A stretch of DNA of 19,989 nucleotides from Darksidea phi (lineage: Eukaryota; Ascomycota; Dothideomycetes; Pleosporales; Lentitheciaceae): NCBI GenBank assembly GCA_030770425.1, contig JASJFT010000403.1, positions 1-19,989 of the forward strand, in the 5' to 3' direction. Below the pieces are notes generated by a model. That model had not been told where the DNA came from. It worked only from the letters and a program-made list of their open reading frames with translations, and ran no database searches. Positions 1 through 9,150 of this stretch are shown one piece after another. The position numbers and the translations under genes are program-made. Numbering within the stretch: position 1 is the first letter of the stretch; each line of letters begins with the position of its first letter.

Positions 1-72
1 AAAAAATCTTTTTTATAAAGAACAAAAACCCCCCAAAAATAGTATAGTTGCGCAATGCAGCTTTTCCTCAGG
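1..72. other. Short flank not affected by RIP
   Basis: This stretch keeps several CpA/TpG dinucleotides within 72 bases (for example around 22-23, 49-50 and 54-58), whereas the following 19.9 kb keeps about six. It also has a C6 run near 30-35 and GC-bearing words such as gttgcgcaatgcag. It is therefore either unique DNA that was never mutated, a recent junction, or sequence-end artefact. No gene or element can be recognised in so little sequence. Confidence 0.6.

Positions 73-103
<31 letters not shown>
73..103. repeat. 31-nt poly(A) homopolymer
   Basis: An uninterrupted run of A separates the CpA-bearing flank from the start of repeat arm A. A retroposon poly(A) tail on an element lying to the left, an expanded simple repeat, or an assembly/sequencing artefact at a contig edge would all look like this. 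Its inverted partner B shows no homopolymer at the matching position (near 16678), so the run is not part of the A/B repeat. Confidence 0.8.
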
Positions 104-105
<2 letters not shown>

Positions 106-1829
106 ATTATCTTTACTATTATATTTACTATAAATAAAATACTATCTAAATATTTAAAAAGATTAATTTAGAGAATATTAACCCTAAATAATAGCTAAAA
201 GAAGAAAGAAACTTATATTTAATATATTAAACTTACTATTAATCTTTTATAACTAGTTAAGAATATTACTAAAAACCTTAATACTACTACTAGAAATAGA
301 AGATAATTTATTAGAAGTCTTAAACCTAATAGTTCTATTATATATTATTATAACCTTATAAACTATAAATATATAATTAATAACTTTCTTAATTAAATAC
401 TAGAAAGCTTAAAGTAACTTCTTATTATAATTTATTTAAAAGATATTTCTCTTATAAACCTTCTTAAGTAAATTATATAAAGAATTAAACTTTAAAGTAA
501 AAAATATAAAAAATATATTAAGATAAATTATATAGGACTTTATATAAATCTTATAATTAGTTATTTTATCTTTATTAAACTATAAAATATAATATTAAGA
601 ATTTTACTTATTTAGAAATCTAATATATTAAATATATATAGTATTATAAATCTTCTTTATAGTCTACTTAAGATTATTAGTAGCTTATTACTTTTAAATT
701 ATCTATTAAAATAAATTCTAAAGAATTTTACTAAATAAGGATTATTTCTTCTAACTACTATTTTATAATATATTAGCCTAGAATATATAAGTTAACTAAA
801 GAAGTACTTTATATTATTATCCTTACTAAGAAAACTCTTATTACTACTTATAATAATAAAGTTTTAATAAGAAGTTTTAGGTTTCTTTATTAAAGTCGTC
901 TTTAAAATTTTAAAACTTTTAATCTTATATAAATTAATAAAGGAACTTTTAAGAAATTACTATAAAGTCTTCTTAAAAAAAATATTAGAGAAAAGTATAA
1001 AAAATTAGTACTTCTATTTAGAAGTAGTTATAATAATCTATTTCTTAAGAGCTTAAAATAAGAATTTTATTATAAATATTATATAACTAGTATAAGTATA
1101 GAAATAATAAAAGATTAGAAGTTAATAGAATAAAGACGAAGTATAGTAAATTAAAGATAATAAAGAGTAAAAGTAAAAAGAATTAAAAAATTTATTTTAA
1201 AATAAAGAGAAAGATATAATATTTATACTTATCTAAATATTTACTATTACTCTATATAATAATAAGGTAAAAAAATCTTATTAGAATCTATTATTATTAG
1301 AATATAAGTAAAGGTAGATTTATAATATTAGAGACTATATATATTAAATATTACTATAATTATAAAGAAGAGCTTATAGAATTTATAAAGAAGGATTTTT
1401 ACTAAGACTATATCTAGACCTACTATATATTAGACTTTACTACGACTTAGATAAATATCTTTATACTAGAGATTATATAAATAATAGATCTATTATTTAA
1501 ATAGTTTTACTTTAAGACTTAGATAGGAATACTTTTAAAAGATAATATTTAAACTTATCTAGACTATATACTTAAGTAAGAGCTATTACTATATTATCTT
1601 ATTTAGAGGTTAGCCCTCTAATATACTTAAAGATAGAAAAGAGAGGTTATAATAAGCTAGATCTAGAGTAAAACTTCTTATTATAAAGATCTTAGATTTC
1701 TCTTTTAAAGTAGTCTACTATAGAGTAGATAATCTCTTTATATAAAATTCTTATCTAAAGCTTTTATAACTTCTTATTAATTTATTTATATTCTACCTAG
1801 TATACGCCCTTAGAATTCCGCCTCTTATA
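104..1829 (+). mobile_element. Repeat arm A (RIP-degraded; inverted partner of arm B)
   Basis: The stretch matches the reverse complement of 14952-16677 almost end to end, with the same overall length (1,726 bp) and mostly C/T and G/A differences, as expected of two copies mutated separately by RIP. Both copies end at the same word (ccgcctcttata in this orientation), which marks a true element terminus. A terminal CA changed to TA by RIP would fit an LTR 3' end. No family-diagnostic protein motif was found. One forward frame through about 930-1829 is shared by both copies and would be rich in Gln and Pro if RIP is mentally reversed, so a coding remnant is possible. Because arm B lies directly 3' of chromovirus G2 on the same strand, I infer that A is the 3' end (long LTR and/or extra ORF) of a second G2-family insertion into G3. 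The left side is cut by the poly(A) run. Confidence 0.75.
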
Positions 1830-2466
1830 TCTTTAGATTTAAGAAGTAAGCTATATTTAAGAAGAGTAAGATATTATTATATTTAAATATTATTATAAGA
1901 TATTACTTATCCTACTATAGGACCTATATAGAAACTAATACGAGTAATAGTATTTTAATAAGTATCTTTATATAGCTTTAAGATAATAAAACTTAATAAC
2001 TTATAATTTACTTTATAAAGATAATAAAGTTTATAGAAATAAATTATAAGATTTATAATAAAGAGATACTCGTAGTTATAAAAGAATTAAATAAATAAAG
2101 AGCTTAGCTTATAGGGTTATAACTAAACGAACCCTTTTAAATTATTACTAATTACTAGATATTAAAGTATTTCTTAACTAAGCGTAAATTAACCCTATAA
2201 TAGGTTTATTAGATTAAGAAGCTTATAGACTACTACTATATTATTTATTATTATCTTAAGATTATTAATATTATTATAAATATTCTTTTTTAAAAATAAA
2301 AAGAGTTAAAAACTTAGAAGAAAAAAGATAAAGCTATTAGGATCTATATCTTTATTCTCTTTAAATAAACCTTTATTATAATAGTTATTATAATAGCTAC
2401 TATTAATATCTAGAATCTCGAATATATAATTAAAGTATATTTTTATCTACTTCTCGACTATATATT
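1830..2466 (+). pseudogene. Chromovirus G3 pol remnant: end of RT and RNase H
   Basis: Translating the plus strand and allowing for RIP gives a Ty3/Gypsy RNase H. From about 1836 there is a helix matching the region that follows RT. Then comes ETNTS at 1931-1945 (family ETDAS), FIEINYKIYNKE ending near 2065 (family consensus has ECNYEIYDKE) and ITNY near 2140 (for TDH). FLTKRKLT near 2171-2194 precedes a degenerate tether. In-frame TAG/TAA stops sit where Gln, Trp and Arg codons are expected. Reverse transcriptase itself is missing because arm A begins abruptly on the left. The reading continues after C1 at 3592, so C1 landed between RNase H and integrase. The protein would have copied and processed retrotransposon RNA; this copy is dead. 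Confidence 0.88.
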
Positions 2467-2480
2467 ATACGAAAATTATA
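2467..2480. repeat. Left target-site duplication of C1 (14 bp)
   Basis: The sequence atacgaaaattata lies immediately before the C1 element and is repeated exactly at 3578-3591, immediately after it. Both copies belong to the G3 target sequence. Confidence 0.88.
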
Positions 2481-3577
2481 TTTAATTTAGATTTATATAA
2501 TAGAAGTCTTTTTAGAAGATTTATACGAAATATAATAGAAATTTATATATAGTAAAGATACTATATATAATAATACTAATAAGATAATATTTCGAATATT
2601 AAGATATTAGACGAGAAATAATATATAATACTAAATTATAAAGTATTAGAAGACTAATAGTAGTAGTAAGAAGTTAATATACTAATACTATCTATAATAT
2701 AAAAATTATCTATAATAATACTAGTATTCTACTTATTATATCTATTTCTTATTCTTAGCTAGCTTTCTTATTATATTTATCTTTTATCCTTAGCTAGCTT
2801 TTTTATATTAATACCTACTAATTATATATCTTTATTAACGATTATTTATCTAGTCCTTTAGTAAGACTTTTAATAAAAGGAACTAGAGTAAAATAAAATA
2901 TTTAAGTATAGTACTCTAAATCTTTTAAATATTACGACGAAGTATTTCTAATACTATAAATAAAAGGTACTATTAATAGAACTTTTTAATTATAATAACT
3001 ATTAGTATAAAACTAACTATATATTAGATATATTTAAGAAAACGAGTAGTAATAAAATTCTTATATAGCTATTAATAGTTATCTATATTATATTCCTATT
3101 TAAGATTCTATATAATAAGAATAGACGTTTTATTTAAAGGTAGCTATATCGTCTACGTAGACTAGAGGAAAAGCTTATATAAAAAGAATTATTATAAAAG
3201 AAGAAATTAACCTTCTTAATACGCTATAAAAGAAACGAATATCTAATATAAAAGATAAAGCTAGTATTTATAGTAGATATAATATAAATAATAATATAGG
3301 AATTATATTAAATATAAAGAAACTAATAGTAATAGATAAAATAAAGAATAATAAGGATATTTAGCTAGAAAGAATAGGTTATTAGTATATTTAACTATCT
3401 ATATATATTATTAGTAAATTAAAAGCTATTATTATTATATAGTTACTACCTATACTATTATATAAGATATCGAAATATTAAAATATAATAAGATAATTAG
3501 AATTATAAAAAATATAGCTAGCTTAAAAGCTAATATAATATTATACTAGATAGTAGTCTAAGCTCCTAAAGAAGAGA
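2481..3577 (+). mobile_element. C1: 1.1-kb element with 14-bp TSD, unknown family
   Basis: C1 is the first of two direct copies of the same element; the other, C2, is at 6622-7795. Both begin tttaatttagatttatata and end in a purine-rich, A-rich tail (gaagag here). It is flanked by a perfect 14-bp duplication and interrupts the G3 pol remnant. The termini are not inverted repeats and not LTR-like, and no transposase, reverse transcriptase or tyrosine recombinase motif could be read in either strand. Long target duplications plus an A-rich 3' end resemble target-primed reverse transcription, so a non-autonomous LINE-dependent retroposon is the best guess. The orientation given follows the A-rich tail. 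It carries two units of an internal repeat near 2741-2805. It is heavily RIP-mutated, so it was present in multiple copies. Confidence 0.85.
2741..2806 (+). repeat. Internal ~35-bp repeat of C1, two units
   Basis: Two degenerate units each carry cttagctagctt, starting at 2741 and about 2776. The homologous place in C2 holds three units, which accounts for most of the length difference between the copies. Confidence 0.7.
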
Positions 3578-3591
3578 ATACGAAAATTATA
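3578..3591. repeat. Right target-site duplication of C1 (14 bp)
   Basis: This is an exact copy of 2467-2480 and abuts the A-rich end of C1. Removing C1 and one copy restores continuous G3 pol sequence. Confidence 0.88.
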
Positions 3592-5165
3592 TATATATTA
3601 TACTTAAATTAAAGTAAAAACTAGCTTATTAAGAATATAAGTATCTATTTCTAATCTTATTTAAACTTCTTCTTTAAAAAGAGAAATTAATAGTACTTAA
3701 AGTAGAGTTTCTTAAGATTTATCTTATTTAGGTAATATATATTATATAAATTACTATTTATCTAGATATAAAAAAAAACTATTAGATTTTTAAAAAATCT
3801 ATATTATTAGAATATAATAAAAGAGAATATAAAACGTTATATAATAAACTATAAATAGTATTAATAAAATTATAAATCTTAAGATAAAATCCTAGATCTT
3901 CTTAAACTACTTTCTATATCTAAAAGAGTATAAGAAAATATCTTTATAAATTTTAAAAGTTTTTTAAAAGACTATAAGAGATATAATAATATATTTATAA
4001 TAATATATAAATTATTAAAATATACTTTCTTATTACCCTATTTTAAAACTACTACTATTAAAGATATAACTACTCTTTATTATATATATATATAGCGAGT
4101 CTTTAGTTCTCTACGTACTATAGTTTTAAATTAAGATCTATAGTTTATATTAGACTTTATAAAAGAATTATATAGATTTATAAAAATTAATTAATTATTA
4201 TCTATAGTCTATTATCTATAAATCGACGATAATACGAAAGTTTTTAATTAATAACTAGACTAATAATTACGCCCTTTTATAAACTTTTATTAGAATAACT
4301 ATTCTAATCTTCTATTTAGTATAGACTAGGTCTAAGTAATTCTCTTATATAATATAATAGGGTTTTTTCTATTTAAGATCGAATTTAATTATAAGGCTTA
4401 TTATTATTAGAACTAATAAGAATATATTCGTAAATTCTTCGAATTACTAAATAATATAACTATATAAATAGTCTAGAAATTTATAAAAATCTAAGCTAAT
4501 ATAGTCTAATAGGTTTATAATTACGTCTAAGCTAATATTATAGTAGTTTAAAAAGCCTAGAGCTAATAAGCTAATAAAAAATACTATCTTCTAGATTTTA
4601 ATATAGAAAACTAGATCTATATTATATCTAAGAGATTTATTACCTTAAGACTAAGTCTAAAATTAGACTAATAAATATATAGATCTTATCTTATTATTAA
4701 TTAAAGATATAACTTTTATATAATCTAGTTATTCTTTTATATAAAGATATATAATATTTTCTATATAAATAGATTATATAAAACTATATAAGACTTATTA
4801 CCTAATTAGATACTTTCTAAAGAACTAGTTATAGAAGTAAATAAATATTCTAAGTAACTAGTAGTCTATATTCTTAATAGTCGGATTATTTATAATAAGC
4901 TTTACTATTAAATAAAATAAATAGACTATAATCTAGATTTAATCTATTACCTAGTAAGCGATTTTATAAATATAGTCTAGAAAGTAAAAGAATTTTATAA
5001 TAAATACTCTAATAGATTAAATCTATCTAAATAATTAATCTAGTAATTAGAGGTTATATTATAAAATAAGTTCCTTAGCCTTTAGTTTAAAGACGAGGTA
5101 CTAGTTAAGATAAGAATCTAAAAAAATTATTAATATTAAATATAGACTCTAATTCTTTATAATCT
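3592..5165 (+). pseudogene. Chromovirus G3 pol remnant: integrase and chromodomain
   Basis: This continues the G3 pol remnant after C1. A degenerate HHCC zinc-binding region lies near 3760-3890. The DDE core follows: first Asp codon now AAT at 3949-3951 (context FKSF), second at 4129-4131 before a degraded PQFI, and the Gln-Thr-Asp-Gly-x-Thr-Glu block at about 4209-4250 with the catalytic Glu codon now AAA (4237-4239). FYQNNYSNLLFSID follows (family FYQDNWSDLLP). Near 4827-5025 is a C-terminal chromodomain: IEVNKYSK, ILNSRIIYNKLYY and VKEFYNKYSNR resemble the chromovirus pattern IEVDGEPE, ILxSR...LxYxVKWxGY and KEFHxKYPNRP. It would have inserted element cDNA and directed it to heterochromatin. 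Many in-frame stops show it is inactive. Confidence 0.9.
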
Positions 5166-5315
5166 ATTAAAATAGGTAATATAATATCTAGAGTTTATAG
5201 TATTTATCTTTAAGTTTAAAGTACCCTTTTTTTATAACTTATTAAAACGAGTAGTATAATATCTAAAGTTTATAGTAACTACTTTTAAGCTTAGAATATC
5301 CCTCTTATAATCTTA
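5166..5315 (+). repeat. 75-bp in-frame tandem duplication in the G3 C-terminal tail
   Basis: Two units (5166-5240 and 5241-5315) align at an offset of exactly 75 bases: attaaaatag... against attaaaacga..., each followed by tataatatctar-agtttatagta. Because 75 is 25 codons, both units read in the same frame (LLK-xV-xYLxFIV). The duplication lies downstream of the chromodomain, in a tail that varies among chromoviruses. Differences are mainly transitions, so it predates RIP. Confidence 0.75.
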
Positions 5316-5715
5316 TCTTACTCTAGATAGAAATATAGAAAAAGTAAGTCTTATTCTTTAGTAAAATTATATATATATAACTTCTAGATAATATAAAAAA
5401 TCGAATTATTAATATTCTTTTATAAATTTTATAATATTCTTTAAATATATTAAGTATATTATATAGTATATATATTAGAAAAATACTTTTTAGATAATAA
5501 TTTATATAGTAAAATAAGTAAATATATATAGGACTATATAATATTAATATACTTTAAGAATAATCTAGAAGATATTAGCTAAATCGTTTTTTAAGTAGGG
5601 AGTAATAAATATAGATATCTATCTACTCTCTCTACCTCCTCTCTCCTCCCCTCTAAAAAAGTATTTTTTCCTAATTATTCGTTTACTAAGGCCCTTAAGA
5701 ATAAGATCTTATTCT
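5316..5715 (+). other. G3 3' tail between pol and the polypurine tract
   Basis: The pol reading may continue into this region but I recognise no domain. It holds a striking C/T-rich stretch at 5621-5654 (ctctcctcccctct), one of the most GC-rich spots in the window. A purine stretch ttaagtagggag at 5591-5602 could be mistaken for a polypurine tract, but it is not followed by an LTR-like start. Confidence 0.5.
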
Positions 5716-5728
5716 AGAAGAAAGATAA
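5716..5728 (+). other. Candidate polypurine tract of G3
   Basis: The purine-rich agaagaaagataa directly precedes the LTR start at 5729. This is the position expected for the primer of plus-strand synthesis in an LTR retrotransposon. Confidence 0.6.
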
Positions 5729-6000
5729 TATTACGACCTATTCCCTAAATAACCTAGTTATTTTACTTATTTCTTATTTTAGTTAGTAGATTAGATAATC
5801 CTGAGGATTAATTTAATAATTAATTAGCTTATTTAGTATACTAAGCTCTATTTAGGTATAAGAACCCCCTATTCTTCTATCTTTATAGTACTATCTTAGG
5901 ATAGCTTTAATATACCAATCTTATTCTTAGTTAATTCGAAGGCTATCTTAGCTATTATAACTTTTAGTTAATTATCTTTAGTTCTAGAATCTTATACTAT
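5729..6000 (+). mobile_element. 3' LTR of G3 (well-supported part)
   Basis: The LTR begins tattacgacc, which is the common ascomycete Ty3/Gypsy LTR start tgttacgacc with TG changed to TA by RIP, and it sits after the polypurine tract. From 5765 to about 5995 it aligns to the reverse complement of 14765-14952, the 5' LTR of G1, including cctatcttagga- and ggctatcttagctattataactt-like blocks. Beyond about 6000 the two diverge and the LTR end is unclear; by analogy with G1 it should lie near 6200. Two of the six surviving CpA/TpG dinucleotides are here (5802 and 5916). Confidence 0.75.
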
Positions 6001-6606
6001 TAGTTCTTTTACTTTCTTTAATAAAGTTTACCTAAGTATCTATACTCTTAAAAAACCCTATTTTTAAGAAAAAAATAATTTTATAGAGAAGATCTTTTAG
6101 ATATTTAGTATCTATATTATATTCTACTATCTTAATAAAAGGTTTTTATAATCTTTTTAACTTTATAGCCTTTAATTTTAACTTTATAATATATAATTAA
6201 TTCTATTAAAAAGTATATATAACTTAAGTATTAGTTTATTATTAATATATATTTATAACTTTTATTTATTATCTTTATAACTTATAGTCTGTATATATCC
6301 CTATAAGTTCTTATACTAATAATAATAATATTATTACTTCTCTTATAGGTAATTTTTAATAACTTTTATTTAATAAATACTTACTATCTTTATATAAAAG
6401 TTATTTATTAAGTATAATCTTTATAATTATTTTACTTACTTATAATATCTTTATAAAGGCTTTAGAACTAGCTTAAACTTTATTTAATTTAGTTTTAATA
6501 TCTATTATAATAGTATAACCTAATAGTACTTAGTAATTACTAGTTACTATTTATTATAATTTATAATTATATTAAATTACTCGTTTACTTATAACTTTTT
6601 TAGTAA
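6001..6606. other. Unassigned AT-rich stretch, probably the rest of the G3 LTR plus flank
   Basis: The stretch is RIP-mutated throughout (one TpG, at 6290) and has stops in all frames. No protein motif, LTR end or repeat partner within the window could be recognised. The last 80 bases form the insertion target of C2. Confidence 0.4.
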
Positions 6607-6621
6607 AAGAAATTCTATTTA
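6607..6621. repeat. Left target-site duplication of C2 (15 bp)
   Basis: The sequence aagaaattctattta lies immediately before C2 and recurs exactly at 7796-7810. It differs from the C1 duplication, so the two insertions were independent. Confidence 0.88.
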
Positions 6622-7795
6622 TTTAATTTAGATTTATATAGTAGGAGTCTCTTTAGAAGGTCTATATAAAAAATAATAGAAGTTTATATATAGTAGAGGT
6701 ACTATACCTATATCTTATATATAATAATAGAGTTATAGAGCTATATATAATACTATTAATTATAAGTAATAAGGTAATATTTCGAATATTAAGGCGCTAG
6801 ATAAGAAATAATATATAATACTAAACTATAGAGTCTAGTTAGAAGACTAATAGTAGTAGTAAGAAGTTAGTATACTAATACTATCTATAGTATAAAAATT
6901 ACCTATAATAATACTAGTATTCTACTTACTATATCTATTTCTTATTCTTAGCTAGCTTTCTTATTATATCTATTTCTTATTCTTAGCTAGCTTCCTTACT
7001 ATTATAATAATTAATACTACTATTATAGAAAAAGCTAGAGAGTAGTATAAACTATCTATCTTTTATCTTTAGCTAGCTTTCTTATATTAATATCTACTAA
7101 TTATATATCTTTACTAATAATCGTTCGCCTAGTCCTTTAGTAGAATCTTTAGTAGAAGAAACTAGAGTAGAATAGACTATTCGAGTATAGCGCTTTAAAT
7201 CTTTTAAATATTATAATAGAGTATTCTTAATACTATAAATAAAGGGTACTATTAATAGAGCTTCTTAATTATAATAACTAGTTATATAAAATTAACTATA
7301 TATTAGATATATTCGAGAGAACGAGTAGTAATAAAATTCTTATATAGCTATTAGTAGTTATCTATATTATATTTCTATTTAAGATCCTATATAATAAGAA
7401 TAGATATTTTATCTAGAGATAGTTATATTATCTATATAGACTAGAGGAAAAGCTTATATAGAGAGGATTATTATAGATAAAGAAATCGGCCTTCTTAAGA
7501 GATTATTAAAAGAGTAAATACCTAATATAGAAGATAGAGCTAGTATCTATAGTAAATACGATATAAATAATAGTATAGAAGATAAAGGATTTAGTATTAT
7601 TAATATATTTAACTATTTATATATATTATTAGTAAATTAGAAGCTATTATTATTCTATAATTACTATCTATACTATTACGTAAGATATCGAAATATTAAA
7701 ATATAATAAGATAATTAAAATTATAAAAAATATAGCTAGTTTAAAAGCTAATATAATATTATACTAAGTAGTAGCCTAAGCTTCTAGAGGAGAAG
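6622..7795 (+). mobile_element. C2: second copy of the 1.1-kb unknown element, 15-bp TSD
   Basis: C2 is a direct copy of C1 (2481-3577), 1,174 bp against 1,097 bp. The two align from the shared start tttaatttagatttatata to the shared end (agctYctaRagRaga), with mostly C/T and G/A differences. The extra 77 bases fall in one place, around 6965-7055, where C2 has an additional 35-bp unit and adjoining sequence. The ends carry no inverted repeat. The 3' end is purine-rich (gaggagaaga). No coding domain is recognisable, although all frames are too damaged to exclude a short lost protein. A non-autonomous retroposon is the favoured class; a 1.1-kb solo LTR is unlikely given 14-15 bp duplications. 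Confidence 0.85.
6934..7085 (+). repeat. Internal 35-bp repeat of C2, three units
   Basis: Units starting tctatttcttattcttagct occur at 6934 and 6969, 35 bases apart and nearly identical. A third diverged unit lies near 7053-7085 after an unrelated 45-base spacer. C1 has only two units. Confidence 0.75.
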
Positions 7796-7810
7796 AAGAA
7801 ATTCTATTTA
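7796..7810. repeat. Right target-site duplication of C2 (15 bp)
   Basis: This is an exact copy of 6607-6621 and abuts the A-rich end of C2. Confidence 0.88.
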
Positions 7811-9150
7811 TAACTTTATAAGTATTTATCTAAGAGATAATAAATTATTATATATTATATCTCTTTAAATACCTTTATTTCTATATTTTAAGCTCTTATT
7901 AGTAAATATTTAGAATATTATTAGCTTAAATACGAAATAATCTCTTTTAGTATAAGTATAAGAAGATATATTTATTCTTAGATTTCTTTACTTTATTTCT
8001 TAATACTTTTAAAATCTTACTTTTTATTATAATTACCTTTACTAGTTAGTATAGTAATACTATTCTTCTTAAATATATCTATACTCTTTCTATTTATCTA
8101 GAGTCCTAGTCTTCTCTTATATATTATTAATATATAACTTACTTCCTCTAGTTTATATAAGAGTTTAATATAATTAAACTTTATTAAATTACTTTAAGTA
8201 ATTAGTACTAAAAGGTTAATATCTATATTATCTATAATAGGTATAAAGTTTACTATTAGATCTACTTAGTAGTATATACTAGTCTTTTTCTTATTTTATT
8301 AATATAATTCTATTAATAATTTATATAGATTAAGCCTATTTCTTATTACTACTTTAATCTTCTTATCTTTACTATTAAGCGTACTTAATATTATAATACT
8401 TAGGCTACTTATAATAATAAGGATATAAATTCTAAGATATTTAAGAAGATTTAATAGAATATATAGTTTTATACTTTTAATATTAATACTAGTTAGAACT
8501 AGTATAAGACTAAGTAGAAATATCTAATTAAGAATACTAGTAATAAGATAGAATTTTATTAGACTTTAGCTACTATATATAAGCTTAACTTCTAGTACTA
8601 TTAAGTATATTCTACCCTCTTTCTAATAGCTTCCTATATTAATTCCTCTAGTATAGGCTAGATAGTATTAACTATCTAATATCTTTTAACTTTATAGTCT
8701 CTACTATTTATAAAACTTATTTTATTAAATATAACTCTTTACGTAGTATACCTCTTAAAGCTATTAATTATAAATATTATTAGTATTATTATAATCCTAA
8801 TATTTCTAATAGAAATATTATTAGTAAAGATACGATATTTATTATTTCTTAAAAGAGAATACTATATAGTTTCTTTAAGAATCTCTTATCTAGTATATAA
8901 AACTTATTTAAGTTATCTTTAAATTATATAATTCTTAATTAAGGTTTTCTTTTAATAAGTATTACTAGATATATAGATAGAATAAATATTTATATTAAAA
9001 GTCTAATCTTATTAATTACTTTTTAAGTATATATTCTTTTAAATATATATTTTATTTATTACTATAATATATAAAGGCTAGTCTTATTAAATTCTTTAAG
9101 TCGTAGCTCGTTATTAATATAGATAATATTCTTTTCTTAATTAATTATTC
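7811..9150. other. Unassigned RIP-mutated stretch, 1.34 kb
   Basis: There is no match to the other elements in this window that I could find by eye, and no intact frame. On the plus strand about 8560-9060 has many CT, CC and AC codon starts, which would give a Pro/Thr-rich product if RIP were reversed. On the minus strand nothing is family-diagnostic. The 3' LTR of G1 is expected to start near 9150 and run leftward, but no copy of its 5' LTR is recognisable here, so this may be a different, heavily decayed element that replaced it. Confidence 0.4.

Noticed and set aside
73..103. Poly(A) run as the tail of arm A
   Set aside because: Arm A starts after the run and reads away from it, and inverted arm B has no A or T run at the matching position, so the run belongs to the left flank or is an artefact.
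2481..3577. C1 as a DNA transposon or MITE
   Set aside because: The ends are not inverted repeats of each other, and 14-15 bp duplications are not typical of the common fungal TIR superfamilies (2-9 bp).
4081..4094. Short AT repeats (for example tatatata near 4081) as regulatory or origin signals
   Set aside because: They fall inside the integrase remnant, and such words are expected by chance and by CpA to TpA mutation in this composition.
5591..5602. ttaagtagggag as the G3 polypurine tract
   Set aside because: It is not followed by an LTR-like start or by sequence shared with the G1 LTR; the tract at 5716-5728 directly before tattacgacc fits better.
6934..7085. Short spaced repeats as a CRISPR array
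   Set aside because: Two near-identical adjacent units without spacers plus one diverged unit, present in both C copies, in eukaryotic DNA: an internal tandem repeat.
2481..7795. C1 and C2 as the two LTRs of one retrotransposon
   Set aside because: Each copy has its own, different flanking duplication, and the DNA between them contains G3 integrase, chromodomain, polypurine tract and a separate LTR. They are independent insertions.
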